Positions 1-5,756 of a stretch of 5,756 nt of DNA are shown here, in pieces; position 1 is the stretch's first letter, and each line of letters begins with the position of its first letter. The position numbers were made by a program, and so were the translations under genes. The stretch is from Streptomycetaceae bacterium (GTDB lineage: Bacteria > Actinomycetota > Actinomycetes > Nanopelagicales > Nanopelagicaceae), in the NCBI GenBank assembly GCA_027488165.1, contig JAIYCF010000025.1, positions 1 to 5,756 on the forward strand, given 5' to 3'. The notes below the pieces were generated by a model. It saw nothing but the letters and a program-made list of their open reading frames with translations, did not search any database and was not told the origin of the DNA.

Positions 1-1131
1 ACTGTTCCCGTTGGCGCACGACTAGCCGTTATCGGTGGCGCAGGAGCTTCTGCACCTGCCGCACCAGTTGCAACTCCCCCTGCCGCACCAGTTGCAGCAC
101 CTGCAGTTGTCGCCGCTCCCGTAGCCGCACCAGTTGTTTCAGCGCCAGCACCAGTTGCTCCACCTGCGCCAACGCCTGTTGTTGCAAGTGCACCTGTCTC
201 ACAACCGGCAGATGCTTACGTAACTCCGATCGTTCGCAAGTTAGCTAACGATCTCGGAGTTAACTTAGCAAGCGTTAAAGGCACCGGTATCGGTGGACGA
301 ATTCGAAAGGAAGATGTTGAAGCTGCTGCACCGAAGAGCGCAGCTCCAGTTTCAACAACAGCTGCTGCACCAGCACAACGCTCTGCAGCCGCTCCTGTAG
401 TTGCAACATCTCCACTTCGCGGAACCACCGTAACCATGTCACGTCTTCGTAAAGTTATCGCAGCGCGTATGGTCGAATCACTTCAAGTAAGTGCGCAGTT
501 AACAACGGTCATCGAAGTAGATGTTACGAAAATTGCTCGTCTACGTGATCGTTCTAAGGCGACATTTGAAGCCCGTGAAGGTGTAAAGCTCTCATTCCTT
601 CCATTCTTTGCCGTTGCAGTTTGTGAAGCGCTAAAGCAGCACCCAGTACTCAACTCATCAGTTGAAGGCGACCAGGTTATTTATCACGGTGCAGAACATC
701 TTGGGGTTGCAGTAGATACTGAACGCGGATTGCTAGTTCCAGTTATCCATAATGCGGGCGACTTAAATATGGGTGGTATCGCGCGCAAGATCTCAGATCT
801 CGCTGCACGTACCCGTGACAATAAGGTCACACCTGATGAACTTGGTGGCGGAACATTTACGCTAACCAATACCGGAAGCCGCGGTGCGCTCTTTGATACT
901 CCAATCATCAATCAGCCACAGGTTGCAATCCTTGGACTCGGCGCAGTTGTTAAGCGTCCAATGGTTGTAAAGGGCGAAGATGGCGGAGAAACTATTGCGA
1001 TTCGCTCCATGGTCTACCTTGGTCTCTCATACGATCACCGCGTTGTTGATGGCGCAGATGCTGCTCGATTCCTAGTCACTCTAAAAGAGCGACTTGAAGG
1101 CGGCGCATTTGAATCAGATCTAGGTCTCTAA
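1..1131 (+). CDS. sucB: Dihydrolipoamide acyltransferase (E2 of 2-oxoacid dehydrogenase complex), 5'-truncated
   Basis: This is the E2 core of a pyruvate and/or 2-oxoglutarate dehydrogenase complex; it carries acyl groups on lipoyl-lysine and passes them to CoA in the cytoplasm. The frame is open from base 1, and the true start lies upstream. Residues (window numbering) 1-12, TVPVGARLAVIG, are the end of a lipoyl domain whose modified lysine is outside the window. An Ala/Pro/Val linker covers about 13-70, the E3/E1-binding domain about 73-107 (YVTPIVRKLA...GIGGRIRKEDV), a second linker about 108-140, and the catalytic domain about 144-376. The catalytic motif DHRVVDG is intact with H346 and D350, and TFTLTNTGSRGALFDTP (285-301) is typical of the family. 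In Actinobacteria this gene is often labelled sucB, but the mycobacterial and corynebacterial homologues (DlaT, AceF) serve pyruvate dehydrogenase and are shared with OdhA/Kgd. Substrate specificity is therefore uncertain. lipB nearby supports the lipoyl role. The stop is TAA. Confidence 0.96.
   Translation, partial: TVPVGARLAVIGGAGASAPAAPVATPPAAPVAAPAVVAAPVAAPVVSAPAPVAPPAPTPVVASAPVSQPADAYVTPIVRKLANDLGVNLASVKGTGIGGRIRKEDVEAAAPKSAAPVSTTAAAPAQRSAAAPVVATSPLRGTTVTMSRLRKVIAARMVESLQVSAQLTTVIEVDVTKIARLRDRSKATFEAREGVKLSFLPFFAVAVCEALKQHPVLNSSVEGDQVIYHGAEHLGVAVDTERGLLVPVIHNAGDLNMGGIARKISDLAARTRDNKVTPDELGGGTFTLTNTGSRGALFDTPIINQPQVAILGLGAVVKRPMVVKGEDGGETIAIRSMVYLGLSYDHRVVDGADAARFLVTLKERLEGGAFESDLGL
61..157 (+). 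repeat. In-frame Ala-Pro-Val linker repeat in E2
   Basis: The ten-base unit GCACCAGTTG occurs four times, starting at 61, 85, 127 and 148. Spacings are 24, 42 and 21 nt, all multiples of three, so each copy encodes Ala-Pro-Val in frame. It forms the flexible linker between the lipoyl domain and the E3-binding domain. Such linkers are normal in E2 proteins and let the lipoyl arm swing between active sites. The near-identical codons suggest expansion by slippage or unequal recombination, and length may vary between strains (inference). Confidence 0.7.
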
Positions 1132-1137
1132 ACCTTT

Positions 1138-2028
1138 ATGTCTGTCCCACAACGTATCGCCATTACTGGCGCATCCGGTCTTATCGGAAGTGCGCTAGTC
1201 GGGCATTTGAAATCTGAAGGCCACACCGTTCAGCGCCTTGTTCGTCGCGCAACCGTTGCACCTGATGAGATTCAGTGGGATCCAAAGACAGGTTTTGTAG
1301 ATATTGAAGCGCTCCGTGGCGTGGATGCAGTTATTCACTTAGCTGGCGTTGGCGTTGGCGATAAGCGATGGACAAAGCGTTATAAATCTGAGATTTTGAA
1401 TTCGCGTTTACTTGGAACAACTGCGATCGCTAATGCAGTTGCTGAAGTTAAGCCACAGGTATTTATCTCAGCGAGTGCGATTGGCTGGTATGGAGATTCC
1501 GGAAATCGCGCTGTTGTTGAAAGCGATTCTGTTGGAAACGATTTCTTGGCTGCAGTTTGCCGCGAATGGGAAGGCGCTGCCGATCTTGCTGGTGATGTTC
1601 GCACCGTAAAACTACGTACTGGATTAGTTCTTGACCCAACTGGTGGAGCACTAGGTCGCATGCTGCCACTCTTTAGATTTGGACTTGGCGGAAAGCTCGG
1701 TTCGGGTAAGCAATGGTGGTCTTGGATAACTCTTCACGATGTAGTCCGTGCAATTATCTTCGCACTCGAACACCCAATTGCAGGTCCAGTAAATCTAACT
1801 ACGCCTAATCCGGTTACCAACCAAGAATTCACGGCAGCGCTTGCTCGCGCAATGAATCGACCAGCGCTCTTTCCAGCACCCGCAATTGCGCTAAAGATCG
1901 CACTCGGTGGTTTCTCAAGCGAAGTTCTGGGTTCAAAGAAGGTTATGCCAAACGCTCTGAGCGATGCCGGTTTTGTTTGGGATTACCCACATATCACCAG
2001 CGCCTTAACGGCGTTGATCGATCAATAA
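1138..2028 (+). CDS. TIGR01777-family NAD(P)-binding epimerase-like protein
   Basis: A complete 296-residue protein of the extended SDR/NAD-dependent epimerase fold, TIGR01777 family (relatives: E. coli YfcH, M. tuberculosis Rv2216); the substrate is not known. The N-terminal Rossmann motif is ITGASGLIG, with G11, G14 and G17. The family-typical WDP follows at 47-49, then VDAVIHLAGVGVGDKRW and SASAIGWYGD (111-120), which contains Y118 of the presumed active-site region. The C-terminal 245-293 region matches the DUF1731 tail (FPAPAIALKIALG, then VLGSKKVMPNALSDAGF). Length is normal for the family. The ATG lies only 6 nt after the E2 stop codon, with no clear Shine-Dalgarno sequence, so it is probably co-transcribed and perhaps translationally coupled with the E2. 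The same gene lies between dlaT and lipB in mycobacteria, which suggests, but does not prove, a link to lipoate or E2 biology. Its last 24 bases overlap the convergent oxidoreductase gene. Confidence 0.93.
   Translation: MSVPQRIAITGASGLIGSALVGHLKSEGHTVQRLVRRATVAPDEIQWDPKTGFVDIEALRGVDAVIHLAGVGVGDKRWTKRYKSEILNSRLLGTTAIANAVAEVKPQVFISASAIGWYGDSGNRAVVESDSVGNDFLAAVCREWEGAADLAGDVRTVKLRTGLVLDPTGGALGRMLPLFRFGLGGKLGSGKQWWSWITLHDVVRAIIFALEHPIAGPVNLTTPNPVTNQEFTAALARAMNRPALFPAPAIALKIALGGFSSEVLGSKKVMPNALSDAGFVWDYPHITSALTALIDQ
2005..2028. other. Convergent 3' overlap of two genes around a palindrome
   Basis: The final codons of the plus-strand epimerase (stop TAA at 2026-2028) and the minus-strand oxidoreductase (stop TAA read from 2007 to 2005) overlap by 24 bp. 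At the centre lies the perfect 12-bp palindrome TTGATCGATCAA (2014-2025). Both genes read it in the equivalent frame, so both proteins contain Leu-Ile-Asp-Gln at or near the C-terminus: the epimerase ends LIDQ and the oxidoreductase ends LLIDQRR. No U-tract follows, so it does not look like an intrinsic terminator. Confidence 0.85.
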
Positions 2029-3171
2029 CTGCTCTGCCGCTTTTCTTCCAGAGAGCAGCGCACCGTTTTGAGACGGTGATTCTAAGTAATCTCCCGCACA
2101 ATAAATATTCTTTTCAATCTTTACCGCTTGGCGCTTTTTATATCCTGGCCCGAATAAAGGTAGAGCCGAGTTAATCTCGTATTTAGCTAAGAATCTCCAT
2201 TCCTCCGTTGAGACTCCCCACATATGAGTTAGGTGGCGGCGAACTTCAGATTCGGATGAATGTTTGATTGTTGTAGAAGAGATCAAATGCTGGCCATTAG
2301 GCGCATAGGTGCGAGAGAGATTAGAGATAACGATCGAATTAACTACTGGTCCGCGCGATTGGCTATCCACAATTAACTCGGCGTTATCGGTTGGGGGAAG
2401 TGGAGTTGAGTGGTACCAAGTTGTCGAACCAGTAAGTCGTCCAATCTCTTGCGCCCCGAGTAGCTGTGCGGCAGTGGTCAGATCAGTTGCCAGAATTACG
2501 GCAGCCGCACGAATTCTCCCTGAACTGGTGACTACGCCTTCGCTATCTATCTCTTCGACCTGGGTGTTCAAACGTAAATCTTTGATCTGATCAGCCATGC
2601 GCAAAGCAAACTCCCCCACGCCCTTTGAAGGAATACCTGACTCTCCATTTATAAATGAGGCAATGATTTCTCGGCCAATAACTGCGCTCACTTGTGATGG
2701 GTCAGCAAGGAAGACGCCTTGGAGAAAGGGTTTAAGAACTTTTTGGTAGAGATCAGATGTTCCAGCACGTAGGAGATGATCTTCAACGCTCTCATTCTGG
2801 CGCGGCTTGGTCGCTAAATACTTGAGGAAATTTGCTTTCGCCAAAGTGGTGCCAGTTTTACTTGAGAATATTGAGAAAAGCGCAGAGCGTGGATCTCCTA
2901 ACCTGGTGATTCCGTCAGTACCTGCTACTCCAACAGTCCGCGGTGCAACCTCAAAAGCTAAACCCTTGAGATAGTTACCTTTTTTTATCTCGGAGTAATT
3001 CGCGTTGATTAGTTGGAATCCGCGATCTAAAGTGAAGCCATCGATCAGATCGCTTGCGACACGACCACCTGGGCGATCAGCAGCTTCAAGAACGGCAACA
3101 TCGGCGCCACTTTTCTGCAAAGTGATAGCAGCGCTCATCCCTGCTAAGCCCGCGCCAATTACCAAAATCAT
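2005..3171 (-). CDS. FAD-dependent oxidoreductase (amine oxidase/phytoene desaturase-like)
   Basis: A complete 388-residue flavoprotein. The N-terminus MILVIGAGLAGMSAA carries the dinucleotide-binding GxGxxG motif (G6, G8, G11), with E29 expected to bind the adenosine ribose. RPGGR at 33-37 is the classic motif of the amine oxidase/protoporphyrinogen oxidase/phytoene desaturase superfamily. A central segment, FLQGVFLADPSQVSAVIGRE, followed by IPSKGVGEFALRMADQI, resembles uncharacterised bacterial members. The C-terminal AGD (359-361) in YCAGDYLESPSQNGALLSGR is the second FAD contact. There is no signal peptide (the N-terminus is the Rossmann strand itself) and no obvious membrane helix, so it is probably cytoplasmic or peripheral. 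The substrate cannot be told from sequence; an isoprenoid/carotenoid or an amine is possible. The ATG is 12 nt after the MMPL stop without a good Shine-Dalgarno site, so it is probably the second gene of that operon. Confidence 0.9.
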   Translation of the reverse strand: MILVIGAGLAGMSAAITLQKSGADVAVLEAADRPGGRVASDLIDGFTLDRGFQLINANYSEIKKGNYLKGLAFEVAPRTVGVAGTDGITRLGDPRSALFSIFSSKTGTTLAKANFLKYLATKPRQNESVEDHLLRAGTSDLYQKVLKPFLQGVFLADPSQVSAVIGREIIASFINGESGIPSKGVGEFALRMADQIKDLRLNTQVEEIDSEGVVTSSGRIRAAAVILATDLTTAAQLLGAQEIGRLTGSTTWYHSTPLPPTDNAELIVDSQSRGPVVNSIVISNLSRTYAPNGQHLISSTTIKHSSESEVRRHLTHMWGVSTEEWRFLAKYEINSALPLFGPGYKKRQAVKIEKNIYCAGDYLESPSQNGALLSGRKAAEQLLIDQRR

Positions 3172-3183
3172 TTTGCTAAAGCG

Positions 3184-5349
3184 CTACTTATTCTGAAGTT
3201 TTGATGGCCACCAGATCTTTGGTCCAATCTCATGCACTAGTGCAGGAACCAAGATTGAACGAACGATAATCGTGTCTAGCAGAACTCCAAATGCAACCGC
3301 GAATCCCAATTGGGCCAGTGGCACTAATGGCAATAGACCAAGGACAGCAAAGGTTGCTGCCAAGACGATTCCCGCTGATGTGATTACCGCACCAGTTACA
3401 GTCACTCCTTTAGTGACGCCAGCGCGAGTACCGATCTTGGCGCTCTCTTCCCGTACGCGAGTCATCAAGAAGATGTTGTAGTCAATACCAAGTGCAACCA
3501 AGAAGATAAATGCAAACAATGGGAATGAGTTATCGCCTCCTGCGAAGCCGAAGACGTGGTTGAAGACGAGCGCACATACGCCTAAGGTTGCGAAGTAACT
3601 GAGTACAACCGTGCCGAGTAGCACAACCGCACTCAAGATACTGCGGAGCAAGACTCCGAGTATCAGAGTAATTACCAGCAAGATAATTGGAATAATTGTT
3701 CGGTTATCTCGATTATTAGCAGTTCGCACATCGAAGTAGACCGCGCTTGTGCCACCCACTAGTGAAGTCGAATCTGCTGCCTTAGCGAGTTCGCGAATCT
3801 TAGGAATGTCATTTCCGGCCTCCACGCTATCGGGCGCCTTATCTAAGGTGACGTTCAAGATGGCTCGACCATTGACTACCTTTACCTCCGGCGTAGGACC
3901 TCCTTCAACTGGAACTCCTGCGAGCATCGGAACTACTTCTGTAACACCTGGTGCATTTTTCACCGCTGCAGTGACTGCGCCAATTTTATCGACAGCAACA
4001 ACTATCTGAGTTGGGTCACCTTGTCCCCCAGGAAAATGCTTCTCTAATAAACGTTGCCCGACAACAGATTCAGGTTTGCCTGTAAAGGTATCAACTGTGC
4101 CGATTCCGTCTGCCTTTAACGTTGTTGATGCACTGGCGAAGGCAAGTAGAACAACTCCAGTAATAATCCATGCTCTGCGAGGATTGCGATCTATCGAATT
4201 AGCGATCTTCGACCAATATCCGCTCATCACATGGTCATCGCCATCGTTTTCTGGAATACGTGGCCAGAAGATCCAGCGGCCAAAGATAAGAAGGAGCGCA
4301 GGAAGGAGGGTCAGAATTGTAAACATCGATACAACGATTCCGATTGCACCAATCGGACCGAGTCCTGCCGTGTTGGTTAATTGGCTAAAGAGCAGAACTA
4401 AAAGCGAAATTGCAACGGTAGAACCGGAAGCCAAGATGGGTTCCCACACACCTTTATATGCCGCTTTCATGGCATCGAAACGATTTTCGAATAAGTGTAA
4501 CTCTTCACGATATCTAGCGATTAAAAGAAGTGCGTAATCCGTAGCCGCACCAATTACCAATACCGAGAGAATTCCTTGCGATTGCCCGTCCACATCAATG
4601 ATGTCGTTCTTTGCGAGCAGGTAGACAATGCCACCGGCGGTCGATAGCGCGAATAAAGCTGAGAGAAGCGGGATTATCCAAAGAACTGGTGAGCGATAAA
4701 CAACTATCAGGATTATTGCAACGACTCCGAGTGTAGTTAACAACAACTTAGAATCGATATCACCAAAAGCCCCGAATAGATCTCCGAGTAATCCAGCCGG
4801 TCCAGTTACATAAGGTTCAAAACCATTTGCCTTAGCAATTGGCTCGAGATCCTCGCGCAAAGCTTCTACTACTGCTGGAAGAACTGGCTCCTCATTTGGA
4901 AGAAGTTTGGAGATGGCATTTCCATCGAGCGGAATATTTGCAAGGAGCGCTTCTCCATCTTGCGAAGGAAAGACTGAAATGCTGGCACCAGGAGCAAGGA
5001 ATTCAGATATCTTTGAGGTGGTTCCTGCCAAAGTGAGATTGCCAACTTGCAGGATTCTCTCATTAATCGCCGCGAACGTTGCAGGAGTTGAACTGCCCTC
5101 AAAAAGAACTAGTGCTGGGAAGTTAAATGAATCCTCAGCAGAGAAAAGCTTTATCTGATCTGCTGCCAAAGTAGCCTCAGCGCCTTTAGGTAAAAATGAT
5201 GAGTTGTTATTCTCTTGAACTGAGGTCAACTTTCCAAATAGCGGTCCAAAGATGCCGGTGATGACAAACCAGAGGATTACAACCAACATCGCCCAAGCGA
5301 AGGGTTTGCGATTCTTTTGTGTGCTCTGAGGTTGGATCGTTATTGACAC
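3184..5349 (-). CDS. MMPL/RND-family membrane transporter
   Basis: A 721-residue inner-membrane transporter of the MMPL branch of the RND superfamily, whose members export lipids or other hydrophobic compounds using the proton gradient. Helix 1 is at about residues 16-39 (PFAWAMLVVILWFVITGIFG). A large extracytoplasmic domain follows, starting with VQENNNSSFLPKGAEA, then a helix bundle, helix 7 near 393-411, a second outer domain and helices 8-12 from about 550. The two halves carry the paired proton-relay motifs: GAATDYALLLIARYREE with D271-Y272, and LGIDYNIFLMTRVREE with D623-Y624. Both Asp-Tyr pairs match those known from mycobacterial MmpL3. The open frame extends 29 codons further to a TTG at 5436, but that stretch has no ATG, overlaps lipB and covers the intergenic inverted repeat. 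I therefore prefer GTG at 5349, which has GAAAGG 10 nt upstream. The stop is TAG. The substrate is unknown. Confidence 0.93.
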   Translation of the reverse strand: MSITIQPQSTQKNRKPFAWAMLVVILWFVITGIFGPLFGKLTSVQENNNSSFLPKGAEATLAADQIKLFSAEDSFNFPALVLFEGSSTPATFAAINERILQVGNLTLAGTTSKISEFLAPGASISVFPSQDGEALLANIPLDGNAISKLLPNEEPVLPAVVEALREDLEPIAKANGFEPYVTGPAGLLGDLFGAFGDIDSKLLLTTLGVVAIILIVVYRSPVLWIIPLLSALFALSTAGGIVYLLAKNDIIDVDGQSQGILSVLVIGAATDYALLLIARYREELHLFENRFDAMKAAYKGVWEPILASGSTVAISLLVLLFSQLTNTAGLGPIGAIGIVVSMFTILTLLPALLLIFGRWIFWPRIPENDGDDHVMSGYWSKIANSIDRNPRRAWIITGVVLLAFASASTTLKADGIGTVDTFTGKPESVVGQRLLEKHFPGGQGDPTQIVVAVDKIGAVTAAVKNAPGVTEVVPMLAGVPVEGGPTPEVKVVNGRAILNVTLDKAPDSVEAGNDIPKIRELAKAADSTSLVGGTSAVYFDVRTANNRDNRTIIPIILLVITLILGVLLRSILSAVVLLGTVVLSYFATLGVCALVFNHVFGFAGGDNSFPLFAFIFLVALGIDYNIFLMTRVREESAKIGTRAGVTKGVTVTGAVITSAGIVLAATFAVLGLLPLVPLAQLGFAVAFGVLLDTIIVRSILVPALVHEIGPKIWWPSKLQNK

Positions 5350-5359
5350 GTCGAGATGG

Positions 5360-5365
5360 CCTTTC
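5360..5365 (-). promoter_or_regulatory. Shine-Dalgarno-like site for the MMPL gene
   Basis: GAAAGG on the minus strand lies 10 nt upstream of the GTG at 5349. It decides the choice of this GTG over the upstream TTG codons at 5436, 5433 and 5379. It is the only clear Shine-Dalgarno-like sequence among the four visible gene starts. The spacing is slightly long, so support is moderate. Confidence 0.5.
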
Positions 5366-5385
5366 GCTGCATTGATCAAGCAAAT

Positions 5386-5415
5386 TTCACTAGGGGTACA
5401 GCCTACCTTTAGGCT
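5386..5415 (+). promoter_or_regulatory. Probable lipB promoter (-35 TTCACT, -10 TAGGCT)
   Basis: TAGGCT (5410-5415) fits the actinobacterial -10 pattern TAnnnT. TTCACT (5386-5391) matches four of six bases of the TTGACA -35 consensus, with an 18-bp spacer. A start six to seven bases after the -10 element would fall at about 5422, exactly on the preferred lipB GTG, so the transcript would be leaderless. This is predicted from pattern only; the -35 match is modest. Confidence 0.45.
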
Positions 5416-5417
5416 GT
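5398..5417. repeat. Perfect 8-bp inverted repeat in the MMPL/lipB divergent region
   Basis: ACAGCCTA (5398-5405) and TAGGCTGT (5410-5417) are perfect reverse complements separated by the 4-nt spacer CCTT. The right arm contains the putative lipB -10 hexamer TAGGCT, and the left arm gives the same hexamer on the minus strand (5405 to 5400), facing the MMPL gene. It could be an operator for a dimeric regulator, paired divergent -10 elements, or both. A U-tract is absent, so a terminator is unlikely. Confidence 0.6.
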
Positions 5418-5421
5418 GGGT

Positions 5422-5756
5422 GTGGATGTACAACAAGCCCCCAACTCCTCGGCGATCGTAGTTTCGCGCGCGGGCTTAGTTGAATACGAAGCAGCGCTTG
5501 AAATGCAACGTCAATTCCATAAAGAGGTAGCTGCCGGTCAACGTACTAACTCGCTTATCTTGTTAGAACATCCTTCGGTTTACACCGCCGGAAAGAGAAC
5601 CCAAGATTTCGAGCGCCCCTCTGATGGCACTCCAGTCATAGATGTTGATCGTGGCGGAAGAATTACTTGGCACGGACCAGGACAACTCGTTGGTTATCCA
5701 ATAGTTAAGTTGCTTAAGCCAACCGAACTTGTTGGCTTTGTTAGAACACTCGAATC
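5422..5756 (+). CDS. lipB: Lipoyl(octanoyl) transferase LipB, 3'-truncated
   Basis: LipB moves the octanoyl group from octanoyl-ACP to the lysine of lipoyl domains in E2 and GcvH proteins, the first step of endogenous lipoate attachment in the cytoplasm. About 111 codons are present, roughly half of the usual 210-240 residues. Visible family motifs are LILLEHPSVYTAGKRT and, at residues 77-88, RGGRITWHGPGQ, which includes the conserved H84 of the substrate pocket. The catalytic lysine and cysteine would lie beyond the window. An in-frame TAG at 5410-5412 leaves only GTG 5416 or GTG 5422 as upstream starts, because the ATG at 5426 is in another frame and closes quickly. I chose 5422 because it coincides with the predicted transcription start. 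No Shine-Dalgarno site is visible. The gene is divergent from MMPL; lipA is expected downstream from known actinobacterial gene order. Confidence 0.94.
   Translation, partial: MDVQQAPNSSAIVVSRAGLVEYEAALEMQRQFHKEVAAGQRTNSLILLEHPSVYTAGKRTQDFERPSDGTPVIDVDRGGRITWHGPGQLVGYPIVKLLKPTELVGFVRTLE

Noticed and set aside
1412..1609. Open frames on both strands inside the epimerase gene
   Set aside because: They are out-of-frame or antisense readings of a well-conserved region (the SASAIGWYG segment) with no start signal or protein motif of their own.
1978..1989. TGGG/CCCA small hairpin near the epimerase 3' end
   Set aside because: A 4-bp stem with no U-tract; expected by chance and inside coding sequence.
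2061..2078. CACCGT/ACGGTG hairpin with a 6-nt loop just downstream of the epimerase stop
   Set aside because: A 6-bp stem without a following T-run on either strand is too weak for an intrinsic terminator. It also lies inside the conserved C-terminal FAD-contact region of the oxidoreductase, so coding constraint explains it.
4076..4537. A 153-codon plus-strand open frame opposite the MMPL gene
   Set aside because: It is fully antisense to conserved MMPL sequence, including the region encoding the TDY motif. It is rich in Ser, Arg, Pro and Ile as expected for a shadow, and shows no recognisable domain.
5343..5348. Perfect TTGACA on the plus strand as a -35 element for lipB
   Set aside because: No -10-like hexamer sits 16-19 bp downstream, it is about 60 bp from the TAGGCT element, and it falls at the start of the MMPL coding sequence.
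5426..5463. ATG at 5426 as a lipB start
   Set aside because: It is in a different frame from the conserved LipB sequence and reaches a TAG after about eleven codons.

Overview
The window looks like a compact, unremarkable stretch of an actinobacterial chromosome with unusually moderate GC content (mid to high 40s percent by eye, not computed). The gene set is the main clue. A lipoyl-dependent E2 acyltransferase with an actinobacterial-type catalytic domain is followed by a TIGR01777-family epimerase and, at the far end, by lipB. The same order (dlaT, Rv2216, lipB) is known from Mycobacterium tuberculosis. Moderate GC, gaps of 6 and 12 nt, an overlapping gene end and few Shine-Dalgarno sites fit a streamlined freshwater actinobacterium such as the acI/Nanopelagicales group (Planktophila, Nanopelagicus). 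That placement is inference.

Layout: bases 1-1131 (+) hold the C-terminal 376 residues of the E2: the end of a lipoyl domain, an Ala/Pro/Val linker, the E3-binding domain, a second linker and the catalytic domain. Bases 1138-2028 (+) encode a complete NAD(P)-binding epimerase-like protein. Bases 2005-3171 (-) encode an FAD-dependent amine-oxidase/phytoene-desaturase-like oxidoreductase that converges on the epimerase and overlaps it by 24 bp. Bases 3184-5349 (-) encode a twelve-helix-type MMPL/RND transporter placed 12 nt upstream of the oxidoreductase, probably in one operon. A 72-bp divergent intergenic region (5350-5421) separates it from lipB (5422 to the window end, +, truncated).

How the genes work together: LipB attaches octanoate to lipoyl domains such as that of the E2, and LipA (expected just downstream, not visible) would insert sulfur, so the two ends of the window belong to one pathway. 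The MMPL/oxidoreductase pair sits on the opposite strand inside this otherwise conserved cluster and has no evident link to lipoate. I see no RNA gene, mobile element, CRISPR array or convincing intrinsic terminator, and no stretch over 100 bases lacks a gene. No clearly new system is present. The most noteworthy non-coding signal is a perfect 8-bp inverted repeat (5398-5417) that overlaps the likely lipB -10 element.
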